Positions 7,643 to 14,014 of a DNA stretch of 14,255 nucleotides are shown one piece after another. The stretch is from DASQPJ01 sp036268355. Its GTDB lineage: Bacteria > Actinomycetota > Actinomycetes > Sporichthyales > Sporichthyaceae. A program made the position numbers and the translations under genes. The DNA lies in contig DATAUG010000266.1 of assembly GCA_036268355.1 (NCBI GenBank), positions 1 to 14,255 of the forward strand, written 5' to 3'. The number at the start of each line of letters is the position of its first letter. Position 1 is the first letter of the stretch. The notes below the pieces were generated by a model. That model made no database searches and was not told where the DNA came from. It saw only the letters and a program-made list of their open reading frames with translations.

Positions 7643-7664
7643 GATCCGCGAGCCTACTGACCAG

Positions 7665-7689
7665 CCGCGCCCGAAGCCCACGGGCGCGG
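7665..7689 (-). terminator. GC hairpin between purA and purD
   Basis: CCGCGCCCG (7665-7673) pairs with CGGGCGCGG (7681-7689) over a 7-base loop in the 67-base gap after the purA stop. No T-run follows on the minus strand, so it may only attenuate read-through into purD or protect the purA message end. The stem is seen; the role is inferred. Confidence 0.4.
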
Positions 7690-7709
7690 GGGCCGGGGCG
7701 CGAGCGGGA

Positions 7710-9008
7710 TCAGCGGACCAGGGAGCGGATCGCGATCGTCTGGTCGCGCCCCGGGCCGACGCCGATCGCCGAGATCGGCGCCCCGGACATCTCCTCCAAC
7801 GCAAGCACGTAGTTCTGGGCGTTCTTCGGCAGATCGCTCAGGCTGCGGGCCGCGGTGATGTCCTCGGTCCAGCCGGGGAAGTTCTCGTAGATCGGTATCG
7901 CGTGGAAGAAGTCCGTCTGCGAGGTCGGCAGCTCGTCGCGCCGTGCCCCGTCGACGTCGTAGGCCACGCACACCGGGATCTGGGGCAGGCCGGTCAGCAC
8001 GTCGAGCTTGGTCAGGAAGAAGTCCGTCAGCCCGTTGACCCGGGCCGCGTAGCGCGCGATGACCGCGTCGAACCAACCGCAACGCCGGTCGCGTCCGGTG
8101 GTGACACCCCGCTCGCCGCCGACCCGCCGCAGGAACGCGCCCATCTCGTCGTGCAACTCGGTCGGGAACGGGCCGGAGCCGACGCGGGTGGTGTACGCCT
8201 TCAGGATGCCGCACACCCGGTCGATTCGGGTCGGCCCGATTCCCGCGCCGGAGCACGCGCCGCCCGCCGTCGGGTTCGAGGAGGTCACGAAGGGATAGGT
8301 CCCGTGATCGACGTCGAGCAGGGTGCCCTGCGACCCCTCCAGGCAGACCAGCTTGCCGGCGTCCAAGGCGCGGTTCAGCACCAGCGAGGTGTCGGTCACG
8401 TGCGGCCGCAACGTGTCGGCCAACGGCAGCAACTGGTCGGCGACCTCATCGATGCCGATCGCCCGTCGGTTGTAGATCTTCACCAACAAGTGGTTCTTGT
8501 CGACCAGCGCGCCTTCCAGCTTCTGGCGCAGGATCTTCTCGTCGAACAGGTCCTGCACCCGGACACCGATGCGGTTGACCTTGTCCGCGTACGACGGCCC
8601 GATGCCCCGCCCGGTGGTGCCGATCTTGTTGCGCCCGAGGAAGCGTTCGCGGGTCTTGTCGAGCGTGGTGTGGTACGGCGTGATCAGGTGGGCGTTGTCG
8701 GAGATCAACAATCCCGAGGTGTCCACCCCGCGCCGTTCCAGCCCGTCGATCTCGGACAACAGCGCGGTCGGGTCGATCACCACCCCGTTGCCGATGACCG
8801 GGATGCAGCCCGGGGTCAGGATCCCGGACGGCAACAGGTGCAGCGCGTAGTGCTGGTCGCCGATGACGACGGTGTGGCCCGCGTTGTTGCCGCCCTGATA
8901 GCGGACGACGAAGTCGACGGGGTCCGACCCGGACCCACCCAGCAGGTCGGTCGCCTTGCCTTTGCCCTCGTCGCCCCACTGAGCGCCGACGAGCACGATC
9001 GCGGGCAT
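7710..9008 (-). CDS. purA: Adenylosuccinate synthetase PurA
   Basis: PurA condenses IMP with aspartate using GTP to form adenylosuccinate, the first committed step to AMP; PurB, encoded two genes downstream, takes the next step. The 432-residue product has normal length. It carries QWGDEGKGK at residues 10-18 (Asp13 the catalytic base), NNAGHT with His45, the signature GTTGRGIGPSYADK (130-143), and GSQGTLLDVDHGTYPFVTSSN. The ATG at 9008 is preceded by GAAGGG at good spacing. A TAGTGT hexamer (9050-9045 on the minus strand) could be a -10 element, but no clear -35 is seen. It follows the DUF3151 gene, separated from it by the 9074-9126 hairpin. Confidence 0.97.
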   Translation of the reverse strand: MPAIVLVGAQWGDEGKGKATDLLGGSGSDPVDFVVRYQGGNNAGHTVVIGDQHYALHLLPSGILTPGCIPVIGNGVVIDPTALLSEIDGLERRGVDTSGLLISDNAHLITPYHTTLDKTRERFLGRNKIGTTGRGIGPSYADKVNRIGVRVQDLFDEKILRQKLEGALVDKNHLLVKIYNRRAIGIDEVADQLLPLADTLRPHVTDTSLVLNRALDAGKLVCLEGSQGTLLDVDHGTYPFVTSSNPTAGGACSGAGIGPTRIDRVCGILKAYTTRVGSGPFPTELHDEMGAFLRRVGGERGVTTGRDRRCGWFDAVIARYAARVNGLTDFFLTKLDVLTGLPQIPVCVAYDVDGARRDELPTSQTDFFHAIPIYENFPGWTEDITAARSLSDLPKNAQNYVLALEEMSGAPISAIGVGPGRDQTIAIRSLVR

Positions 9009-9073
9009 GGCGAGCCCTTCGACGCCGGGACGGGACGGCCGACCACACTAGCCGCCGGAACAGCGTCCTCACG

Positions 9074-9126
9074 CGTTGCGTCCGGCAAACCCGACGCTAT
9101 TAGCCCCTGGTTGGCCGGACGCAACG
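9074..9126. terminator. Inverted repeat with 13-bp arms between DUF3151 and purA
   Basis: CGTTGCGTCCGGC (9074-9086) and GCCGGACGCAACG (9114-9126) are perfect reverse complements around a 27-base loop. It starts 11 bases past the DUF3151 stop on the minus strand and precedes purA, so it fits a terminator or a leader structure, without a T-run. The arm word is the same 13-mer found at 37-49 beside the 42-bp palindrome, which suggests a dispersed repeat family. Confidence 0.55.
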
Positions 9127-9136
9127 TTCGGGAGCG

Positions 9137-9556
9137 TCAGTTGGCGGCGAGCGCGTCGGCCGCGGCGGTGCTGGAGTCGAGCAGGAGCTGGTAGCAGCGG
9201 GCCGCCTCGTCGTTCTCCTGGACGGCCGCGGCCGCCCGACCGAGCGCGTGCACCGAGCGCAGGAAGCCGCGGTTGGGGGCGTGTTCCCAGGGGACCGGCC
9301 CGTGGCCGTGCCAGCCGTTGCGGCGCAGCGCGTCGAGCCCGCGGTGGTAACCGACCCGGGCGTAGGCGTACGACTCGATGACGGCGCCACGCGCCCACGC
9401 CGCGTCGGCCAGGTCGGCCCAGGCGGCCGAGTGGGTCGGGTACTTCGCGGCTACGACGGCCGGGTCGGTCCCGGCCTCCAGCAGGCCTCGCGGTGCCGGC
9501 TCGTCTGGCAGGTGGGTGGCGGGCGGGCCGGCCAACAGATTGTGGCGATCGTTCAT
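9137..9556 (-). CDS. DUF3151 family protein
   Basis: The 139-residue product matches the actinobacterial DUF3151 family, whose function is unknown. The recognisable core is AWADLADAAWARGAVIESYAYARVGYHRGLDALRRNG, GHGPVPWEHAPNRGFLR and a final EAARCYQLLLDSS helix, here described in pieces. It looks soluble, all-helical and cytoplasmic. Such genes are commonly found near purA and fructose-bisphosphate aldolase in actinobacteria, which fits purA being the next gene downstream. The ATG at 9556 has GGATG upstream; an alternative in-frame ATG at 9571 would add five residues and lacks a visible ribosome site. Codon use is like its neighbours. Confidence 0.88.
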   Translation of the reverse strand: MNDRHNLLAGPPATHLPDEPAPRGLLEAGTDPAVVAAKYPTHSAAWADLADAAWARGAVIESYAYARVGYHRGLDALRRNGWHGHGPVPWEHAPNRGFLRSVHALGRAAAAVQENDEAARCYQLLLDSSTAAADALAAN

Positions 9557-9684
9557 TGGTGCATCATCCATGCGTCGACAGCAATGGCCAACTCGACATG
9601 TTCGTCGGTCGAGCAACCACCGAACGACCGCAACCGTTGGGGCGGACGCCTCTGCAGCAGGATGCGCATGACGCCCATCCTGTC

Positions 9685-9697
9685 TGACGTCGCGTCA
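9685..9697. promoter_or_regulatory. TGACG-N3-CGTCA inverted repeat at the DUF1697 stop
   Basis: TGACG TCG CGTCA, extendable to a 15-bp perfect-arm CTGACG/CGTCAG, overlaps the DUF1697 stop codon and lies about 130 bases upstream of the DUF3151 start. The same spaced half-sites recur at 10273-10285, upstream of DUF1697. It could be a small operator for a TetR- or GntR-type regulator; no regulator gene is visible here. Confidence 0.25.
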
Positions 9698-10243
9698 GGT
9701 CACCTCGTCGAGCAGCGCCAGCAGGTTCATCACGGTGGTCCAGTTGCGGGCCGTCCCGGTGTCGGTGCCACGGCCGAGCCGGGCCGCCAGGTCGCTGCGG
9801 CCGATCCCGCCCGGGGTCAGCAGGTAGAGCGTTCGGCCGGCCACCCGGGCCACGTCGCCGCTCGCCGCCGCGCGCTCCTGCTCCCGTTCGATCACCGCGC
9901 GGCGCTCCGCCGGCATCGGACCCTGCCGCAGCACCGCGTGCAACGTCTTGGGGTCCGCGGGCTCACCACACGGATTCCCGGCGACCACCTCGCCGAGCTG
10001 CGCGCGGGAGAGCACGACCACCTCGATCCGCGGCCCGAGCCGGGCCTCGATCGCCGCCGCGAATTCGGCGGCCAGCGCCACGGTGTCCGTGCGATCGGTG
10101 GCGAGGACCAGGTTGCCGCTGTTGAGGTAGGTGGCGACGGCGGTGTGCCCGAGTGCGGAGGCGATCGCGCGCAGATCAGCCATCGGCACCCGGTTGTGCC
10201 CGCCGACGTTCACCCCACGCAGCAGCACGACATGGGTCCGCAC
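9695..10243 (-). CDS. DUF1697 family protein
   Basis: The 182-residue product is a clear DUF1697 member. It starts THVVLLRGVNVGGHNRVPMADL, continues with ATYLNSGNLVLAT, then NPCGEPADPKTLHAVL, and ends ARNWTTVMNLLALL; these blocks are characteristic of the family. No biochemical function is established, and no signal peptide or membrane segment is seen. The start is GTG at 10243, which leaves only two residues before the conserved first strand. It is divergent from the SGNH hydrolase gene across about 130 bp and lies 138 bp upstream of the DUF3151 gene on the same strand, so it is probably an independent unit. Confidence 0.9.
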   Translation of the reverse strand: MRTHVVLLRGVNVGGHNRVPMADLRAIASALGHTAVATYLNSGNLVLATDRTDTVALAAEFAAAIEARLGPRIEVVVLSRAQLGEVVAGNPCGEPADPKTLHAVLRQGPMPAERRAVIEREQERAAASGDVARVAGRTLYLLTPGGIGRSDLAARLGRGTDTGTARNWTTVMNLLALLDEVT

Positions 10244-10272
10244 CCACCCATGGTCCCGCGGCCCGGCCCATC

Positions 10273-10285
10273 TGACGGTACGTCA
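10273..10285. promoter_or_regulatory. TGACG-N3-CGTCA inverted repeat between DUF1697 and SGNH genes
   Basis: TGACG GTA CGTCA lies 30 bases upstream of the DUF1697 GTG start, in the 130-bp divergent gap shared with the SGNH hydrolase. Its half-sites equal those at 9685-9697. Position suits an operator acting on either gene. A further 10-bp palindrome, ATTCGCGAAT (10294-10303), and a TTGACC hexamer (10313-10318) lie in the same gap, but no matching -10 is clear. Confidence 0.3.
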
Positions 10286-10373
10286 CCAGGGGTATTCGCG
10301 AATTTGATCTTCTTGACCGACATCTCGCCCGCGCTCGGTGTCATCGAGCCGCACGAGCGGAAAAGAATGGCTC

Positions 10374-11264
10374 GTGAGCCGCAGCAGACTTTTCCCGATG
10401 CGTCCGTGGGCCGGAGTAGGCGTCTTCGCACTGGCCTCGAGCGGGGTCCTCGCACCGCTGCCGCCGAACATCACGGCGACCACGAGCGCGACATACGCGA
10501 GCCGGGAACCTGTGGTCGTCGCCGGGCGGGCGAGCACCAGCCCGATCCCGGCGGGGATCCTCCTGCCCCGCCAACCCCACACCTCCACCGGATCCGCGAC
10601 CCGCGCGAGCAAGCCGGTCCACAGTCGCCTGGTCGTGTTCGGCGACTCCGTGGCCAACCGTCCCGAGTGTGGTTGCCAGAGTTTCGCCGGCCGGTACGCG
10701 CGACTGGTCCGCGACCGGGCAATGGTCCGGGTGGACAACCTCGCCGGCGACGGCCAGACGACCACCTCGGTGCTGCACGTGCTCGCGCAGCCGCACACCC
10801 GTGCGCTGGTCGCGAAGGCCGACACCGTCGTGTTCGTGGCCGGCGCGAATGACTACCAGCAGGCCTTCGCCGAGGTCGGCAACAGCCGGTCGGACGTCGG
10901 CGCCTACCGGATCGTCGCCCAGCGGGTCCAGGCCAACCTGGTGACCGCGATCCGCAAGGTGACCCGGATCAATCCGTTGGCGCGGGTGATCACCTTCGGT
11001 TACTGGAACGCCTTCAAGGACGGCGCGGTCGCCCAGGCTGCCTACACACCGCAGCAGCGTGCGGCCGCGGCGGCGGCCACCGTGTCGGCGAACGACGCGA
11101 TCCGCCGTGCGGCGCAGACCACAGCCAGCAGCTACGTCTCCAGCCGGAAGGCCTTCGCCGCGGCGGGCGAGCTCACCGGGTTGCTCGCCGCCGACGGCGA
11201 CCACCCGAGCGAGGTCGGCAACGACGTGCTGGCACACACCCTGGCCGAGGCGATGGCCCGCTAA
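10374..11264 (+). CDS. Exported SGNH/GDSL-family hydrolase
   Basis: The 296-residue product has an N-terminal hydrophobic segment (about residues 9-29, after basic residues) that reads as a signal peptide or anchor. A Pro/Thr/Ser-rich stretch leads to the SGNH domain from about 84. Catalytic blocks are visible: block I VVFGDSVAN with Ser92, block II glycine in LAGDGQTT, block III GAND at 157-160, and block V DGDH at 274-277 (Asp274, His277). The family contains lipases, esterases and acyl- or acetyl-hydrolases for glycans; the substrate here is unknown but should be outside the membrane. The GTG at 10374 starts with basic residues just before the hydrophobic segment; 12 extra residues upstream are possible. 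It heads a tight plus-strand cluster, 9 bases before the PPOX gene. Confidence 0.85.
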   Translation: MSRSRLFPMRPWAGVGVFALASSGVLAPLPPNITATTSATYASREPVVVAGRASTSPIPAGILLPRQPHTSTGSATRASKPVHSRLVVFGDSVANRPECGCQSFAGRYARLVRDRAMVRVDNLAGDGQTTTSVLHVLAQPHTRALVAKADTVVFVAGANDYQQAFAEVGNSRSDVGAYRIVAQRVQANLVTAIRKVTRINPLARVITFGYWNAFKDGAVAQAAYTPQQRAAAAAATVSANDAIRRAAQTTASSYVSSRKAFAAAGELTGLLAADGDHPSEVGNDVLAHTLAEAMAR

Positions 11265-11273
11265 GTTCGCCTC

Positions 11274-11726
11274 GTGACCGACCTGACGAAGTACCGCGAG
11301 CTCGTCGCCCAGGACAAGGGCCAGGCAATCGTCTCGACCACCCGCGCCGACGGCTCCGTCCAGTGCTCGCTGGTGAACACCGGCGTGCTGGACCATCCGA
11401 TCACCGGCGAGCCGGTGGTCGCATACGTCGCGCTCGGCGGCAGCCGGAAGTTGACCAACCTGCGCCTGCGGCCGCGCACCACGATCGCCGTGCACGTCGG
11501 CTGGGAGTGGACCTGTGTCGAAGGCGACTCGCAGTTGATCGGGCCGGACGACCCTCGCGAGGGGATCGACGCCGAGCGGTTGCGGGTCCTGCTGCGGGAG
11601 ATCTTCATGTCCTGCGGCGGCACCCACGACAACTGGGACATCTACGACGAGGCCATGCGCACGGAACGCCGCACGGCAGTGCTGGTCAGCCCCGACCGCG
11701 CCTATCCCGTCTCCGGGCGGCGCTGA
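11274..11726 (+). CDS. PPOX-class flavin/F420-dependent enzyme
   Basis: The 150-residue product belongs to the split beta-barrel pyridoxamine-5'-phosphate-oxidase superfamily, in the actinobacterial branch often annotated as PPOX-class F420-dependent oxidoreductase. Supporting blocks are GQAIVSTTRADGSVQCSLVN, the GGSRKLTNLRLRPRTTIAV core that normally contacts the cofactor phosphate, GWEWTCVEGDSQLIGPDDP, and a C-terminal LREIFMSCGGTHDNWDIYD. Whether it binds F420, FMN or heme, and its substrate, cannot be read from the sequence. The start is GTG at 11274, nine bases after the SGNH stop; the cyclase follows after 14 bases, so co-transcription is likely. No export signal is seen, so it should act in the cytoplasm. 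Confidence 0.87.
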   Translation: MTDLTKYRELVAQDKGQAIVSTTRADGSVQCSLVNTGVLDHPITGEPVVAYVALGGSRKLTNLRLRPRTTIAVHVGWEWTCVEGDSQLIGPDDPREGIDAERLRVLLREIFMSCGGTHDNWDIYDEAMRTERRTAVLVSPDRAYPVSGRR

Positions 11727-11740
11727 GCGCGGGCCCGCGA

Positions 11741-12394
11741 ATGCTGATCGACCTCTCGCACCCGGTGGCGACCGGGATGCCGGTGTGGCCCGGCGACCCG
11801 GTCGTCCTGCTGAGTCCGGCCGCGGAGATCGCCACCACCGGGTACAACCTGCTCGCGGTGCAGTTGGGGTCGCAGACCGGGACCCACGTGGACGCGCCCT
11901 ACCACGTCGACAACGACCTGCCCCGGCTGCACGAGATACCGCTGGACCGGTTCGTCGGCCCGGCCGTCGTCGCCGACCTGCGGGAAGTCCCGGCCGGTGC
12001 CCCGATCGAGCCGATCGACCTGGAGCCGATCCGGCCGCGGCTGGCCCCCGGGGTGGTTCTGCTGCTGTGCACCGGGTGGAGCCGGTACTGGGGCCAGGCG
12101 CAGTACGCCGATCACCCCTGGTTGGGCCCGTCCGCCGCGCAACTCGTGCTGGACGCCGGGGTCCGCACGATCGGGATCGACGCCCCCAGCGTGGACGCTG
12201 CCGCCGGCCCGACGCGGTTGCCCACGCACCGGTTGCTGGCCGCCCAGCACGCGGTGATCGCCGAGAACCTCACCAACCTCGAGGCCCTGCTGCGGCCGTC
12301 GGCCGGGGCGGCCCGGGTCTGGCTGCTGCCGTTGGCGCTGCAGGACGCGGACGGCGCACCGATCCGGGCCGTCGCGCAGGTGCACGAGCCGTAG
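11741..12394 (+). CDS. Cyclase-family (kynurenine formamidase-like) metallohydrolase
   Basis: The 217-residue product is a member of the cyclase/KynB-like family, metal-dependent hydrolases acting on amides or cyclic compounds. It opens with MLIDLSHPVATGMPVWPGDP. It then has the metal motif region GSQTGTHVDAPYH (43-55), TGWSRYW, GIDAPSVD around 146-152, His163 and the ENLTNLEAL segment with Glu175. In the canonical HxGTHxDxPxH motif the first histidine is Gln45 here, while His49, Asp51 and His55 are kept. Substrate is undetermined; no tryptophan-degradation genes are nearby, so kynurenine formamidase is not claimed. The ATG at 11741 lies 14 bases after the PPOX stop, with no strong ribosome site, suggesting translational coupling. 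Confidence 0.85.
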   Translation: MLIDLSHPVATGMPVWPGDPVVLLSPAAEIATTGYNLLAVQLGSQTGTHVDAPYHVDNDLPRLHEIPLDRFVGPAVVADLREVPAGAPIEPIDLEPIRPRLAPGVVLLLCTGWSRYWGQAQYADHPWLGPSAAQLVLDAGVRTIGIDAPSVDAAAGPTRLPTHRLLAAQHAVIAENLTNLEALLRPSAGAARVWLLPLALQDADGAPIRAVAQVHEP

Positions 12395-12400
12395 GAGCGT

Positions 12401-13207
12401 GTGTCGGCACCCCGGAAGCCGAACTCGGCCGGGCAGACTGCGGATGTGGACCTGACCGACAACGAACCCGGCCGTTCCGCGCTGGCCCAGGCGAAGATGA
12501 TCGAACGCGGTCAACCGGTGCGCGCCACGCTGGCCCGCATCTTCCGCCAACCCACGCCGGAGCACCGGTTACGTGCCGCGGCCGAGGCCGAGCTGCGGAC
12601 CTCGATAGTCCTCGACCGACTGGGGCCCGCCTGGCGGGTGCTGCACTCGGTCCCGGTCGGGGCCGACCACCCGGAGATCAGCCACCTGGCCATCGGTCCC
12701 AGCGGTGTGTTCACGCTGCTCGCCCGCCGGCATCCGGCCTGGCGCCGTCAGCTGAACCCGGAGCGGGTGCACGTGCGAGTGGCGGGCGACGAGATCCTCG
12801 TCGACGGAATACCGATGCCCTACATCCCGCAGGCTCGGGCGCAGGCCTGGCGGGCCGCCCGGATCGTGTCCGCCGAGTTGGGCCAGCCGGTGCACGTACG
12901 GCCGGTGGTGGTGATCGTCGGGCCGCAGGACATCCATTTCCACGGCCCGCCGGGGCGCGTGGAGGTGATCAGCCGCCGCCATCTGGCGCGGCGACTTGCC
13001 GAATTCCCCACGATCAATTCCCCCGAACGGGTGAATCTGCTTTACACCACCGCGCGAGCCACCGCCGCCTGGCCGGGCGAATTCGCCCCGGAAAACGCCC
13101 CGGAAGACGATGTTGCCGGACCGGGACAGCCCGGTCCGGCAACATCAGGTGGTACCTGGATCACCCCTGCGGGATGCAGTGGCGAATCAGCCCTGCGGGA
13201 TGAATAG
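12401..13207 (+). CDS. NERD-like domain protein with altered active-site region
   Basis: The 268-residue product contains a NERD-like domain. Residues 60-106 read AEAEL, LDRLGPAWRVLHSVP and HLAIGPSGVFTLL, matching the E..V...L..L...W.V.H...... D H..VGP.GVF..D.K layout of NERD proteins, which resemble PD-(D/E)xK nucleases. Here the Asp before HLxxGP is Ser94 and the DxK after GVF is replaced by LLARR, so nuclease activity is doubtful. The domain continues through QARAQAWRAARIVSAELG to VVVIVG, with an acidic/Pro/Gly tail. The GTG at 12401 lies 3 bases after AGGAG (tight spacing); GTG at 12446 is an alternative. It starts 6 bases after the cyclase stop. The last 20 or so codons run through a strong hairpin and into 26-bp repeats, overlapping the opposing gene by 21 bp. 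Confidence 0.75.
   Translation: MSAPRKPNSAGQTADVDLTDNEPGRSALAQAKMIERGQPVRATLARIFRQPTPEHRLRAAAEAELRTSIVLDRLGPAWRVLHSVPVGADHPEISHLAIGPSGVFTLLARRHPAWRRQLNPERVHVRVAGDEILVDGIPMPYIPQARAQAWRAARIVSAELGQPVHVRPVVVIVGPQDIHFHGPPGRVEVISRRHLARRLAEFPTINSPERVNLLYTTARATAAWPGEFAPENAPEDDVAGPGQPGPATSGGTWITPAGCSGESALRDE
13109..13146. terminator. Perfect 17-bp hairpin inside the NERD gene end
   Basis: Bases 13109-13125 (GATGTTGCCGGACCGGG) are the exact reverse complement of 13130-13146, with a 4-base loop ACAG. It lies about 40 bases past the stop of the secreted-protein gene on the minus strand, where it is followed by GTCTTCC, and inside the 3' part of the NERD reading frame on the plus strand. A bidirectional terminator is the simplest reading. 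The arms share the GTTGC...CCGG character of the other hairpins in this window. Confidence 0.7.
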
Positions 13208-13216
13208 GTCGATGCG
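13165..13216. repeat. Two 26-bp units at the end of secreted gene copy 1
   Basis: CCCTGCGGGATG begins at 13165 and again at 13191, exactly 26 bp apart. The second unit holds the last codons (Phe-Ile-Pro-Gln-Gly) and stop of the secreted protein read on the minus strand; the first is an extra copy of that stop region in the 3' untranslated part. The same unit, amplified further, lies at 13989-14092. Confidence 0.85.
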
Positions 13217-13672
13217 CATGGTCTCGTCCTTGTTCACGAAGCCCTGGATGATGCCCTCGTTGTTGAAGACCTTGTAGAAGACGTGGTCGTCCCGCTTGAA
13301 CCGGGCCTGGATGATCACGTTCTGCGTGCTGGTGGTGCGCAGGCCGAACCCGATCTGGTAGTTGCCGGTGAGTACCTTGTCCCAGTTGCTGCACTCGTCG
13401 AAGCTGCCGGCCAGGTCGTCCTCACGGACCGAGGGACCGTCGGCGAACACGTTGAACAGGTAGCCGCTGTGGTTGCAGATGACGATCGTGCCCAGCGGCG
13501 GCGGGGCCGGGGGCAGCGCAGCAAGGTGGTGGTGATGGTGGTGAGCCGCGTGGTGGACCGGGACGGCCGGCGGAGCGCCGTCCGCGGAAGCCGCACCGGC
13601 AGGCAGCGCGGCGAGGGACGTGGCGGCCGCGGCAGCCACCGCGATCGCGCCGAAACGAACGGAGTTGCGCAT
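13187..13672 (-). CDS. Small secreted His-rich protein, copy 1
   Basis: The 161-residue product begins with a typical Sec signal peptide: basic MRNSVR, a hydrophobic Ala-rich core, and an AGAASA cleavage region near residue 30. The mature part opens with a Pro/Ala linker holding a histidine cluster (eight His at 40-49) and a Pro-rich stretch. A compact, probably beta-rich domain from about residue 60 ends in LFIPQG; its two cysteines, Cys67 and Cys94, could form a disulfide outside the cell. I recognise no family. The histidines could bind metal, but this is inference. The ATG at 13672 is preceded by AAAGAG and places the signal peptide at the N-terminus; 28 upstream in-frame codons have no such feature. 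It converges on the NERD gene with a 21-bp overlap and is nearly identical at its C-terminus to the copy at the right edge. Confidence 0.87.
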   Translation of the reverse strand: MRNSVRFGAIAVAAAAATSLAALPAGAASADGAPPAVPVHHAAHHHHHHLAALPPAPPPLGTIVICNHSGYLFNVFADGPSVREDDLAGSFDECSNWDKVLTGNYQIGFGLRTTSTQNVIIQARFKRDDHVFYKVFNNEGIIQGFVNKDETMRIDLFIPQG

Positions 13673-13874
13673 GGCGGTCTCTTTTCTGACATCCGGGCCC
13701 TTCAGGGCCAGGAGCGGGCAGGTCTGTGGCGGTAGAAATTGGTGTTGCCGGATCACTTACTGGCGCGAACGTATCCCCGCGCCTGCACTCAAAACATCAG
13801 TGTTGGGCCGACAGGGGGTATTCCCCCCCGGAACCAGGCACATGGCACGAACACTGCGGAGAGCCGAGAAAAGG

Positions 13875-13914
13875 GTCATCACCGCACAGGCATCCCAAGC
13901 CGTGCGGTGACGAC
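13875..13914. promoter_or_regulatory. Inverted repeat upstream of secreted gene copy 1
   Basis: GTCATCACCGCAC (13875-13887) and GTGCGGTGACGAC (13902-13914) pair at 12 of 13 positions around a 14-base loop. It lies about 200 bases upstream of the copy 1 start. It could be an operator or a transcribed leader structure; nothing in the sequence decides between them. Confidence 0.35.
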
Positions 13915-13979
13915 CAATGAATAGCTGGGTCGGATCAGTCCTGCGTGGTCCCGCGCTGATCGTCCCCACCGCTTATGAA

Positions 13980-14014
13980 CCGGTTCAGCCCTGCCGGATG
14001 CAGAGCTGAACCGG
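13980..14014 (-). terminator. Hairpin terminator of secreted gene copy 2
   Basis: CCGGTTCAGC (13980-13989) pairs perfectly with GCTGAACCGG (14005-14014); inside, CTGC (13991-13994) pairs with GCAG (14000-14003). It lies about 50 bases past the copy 2 stop on the minus strand and is built partly from the outermost 26-bp repeat unit. No T-run is seen. Confidence 0.55.

Noticed and set aside
9074..9126. Insertion sequence ends
   Set aside because: The 13-bp arms enclose only 27 bases with no coding capacity, and no flanking target duplication is evident. A terminator or REP-like element is more likely.
10341..11627. Very long minus-strand open frame opposite the SGNH and PPOX genes
   Set aside because: It is antisense to two genes with clear motifs and has a composition typical of shadow frames in GC-rich DNA.
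11741..12394. Specific naming of the cyclase as kynurenine formamidase (kynB)
   Set aside because: The first motif histidine is missing and no kynurenine or tryptophan degradation genes are nearby.
13800..13914. c-di-AMP (ydaO-type) riboswitch upstream of the secreted gene
   Set aside because: A G-rich stretch with GAAT is present on the minus strand and such riboswitches precede actinobacterial secreted genes, but the conserved core blocks and pairing could not be matched.
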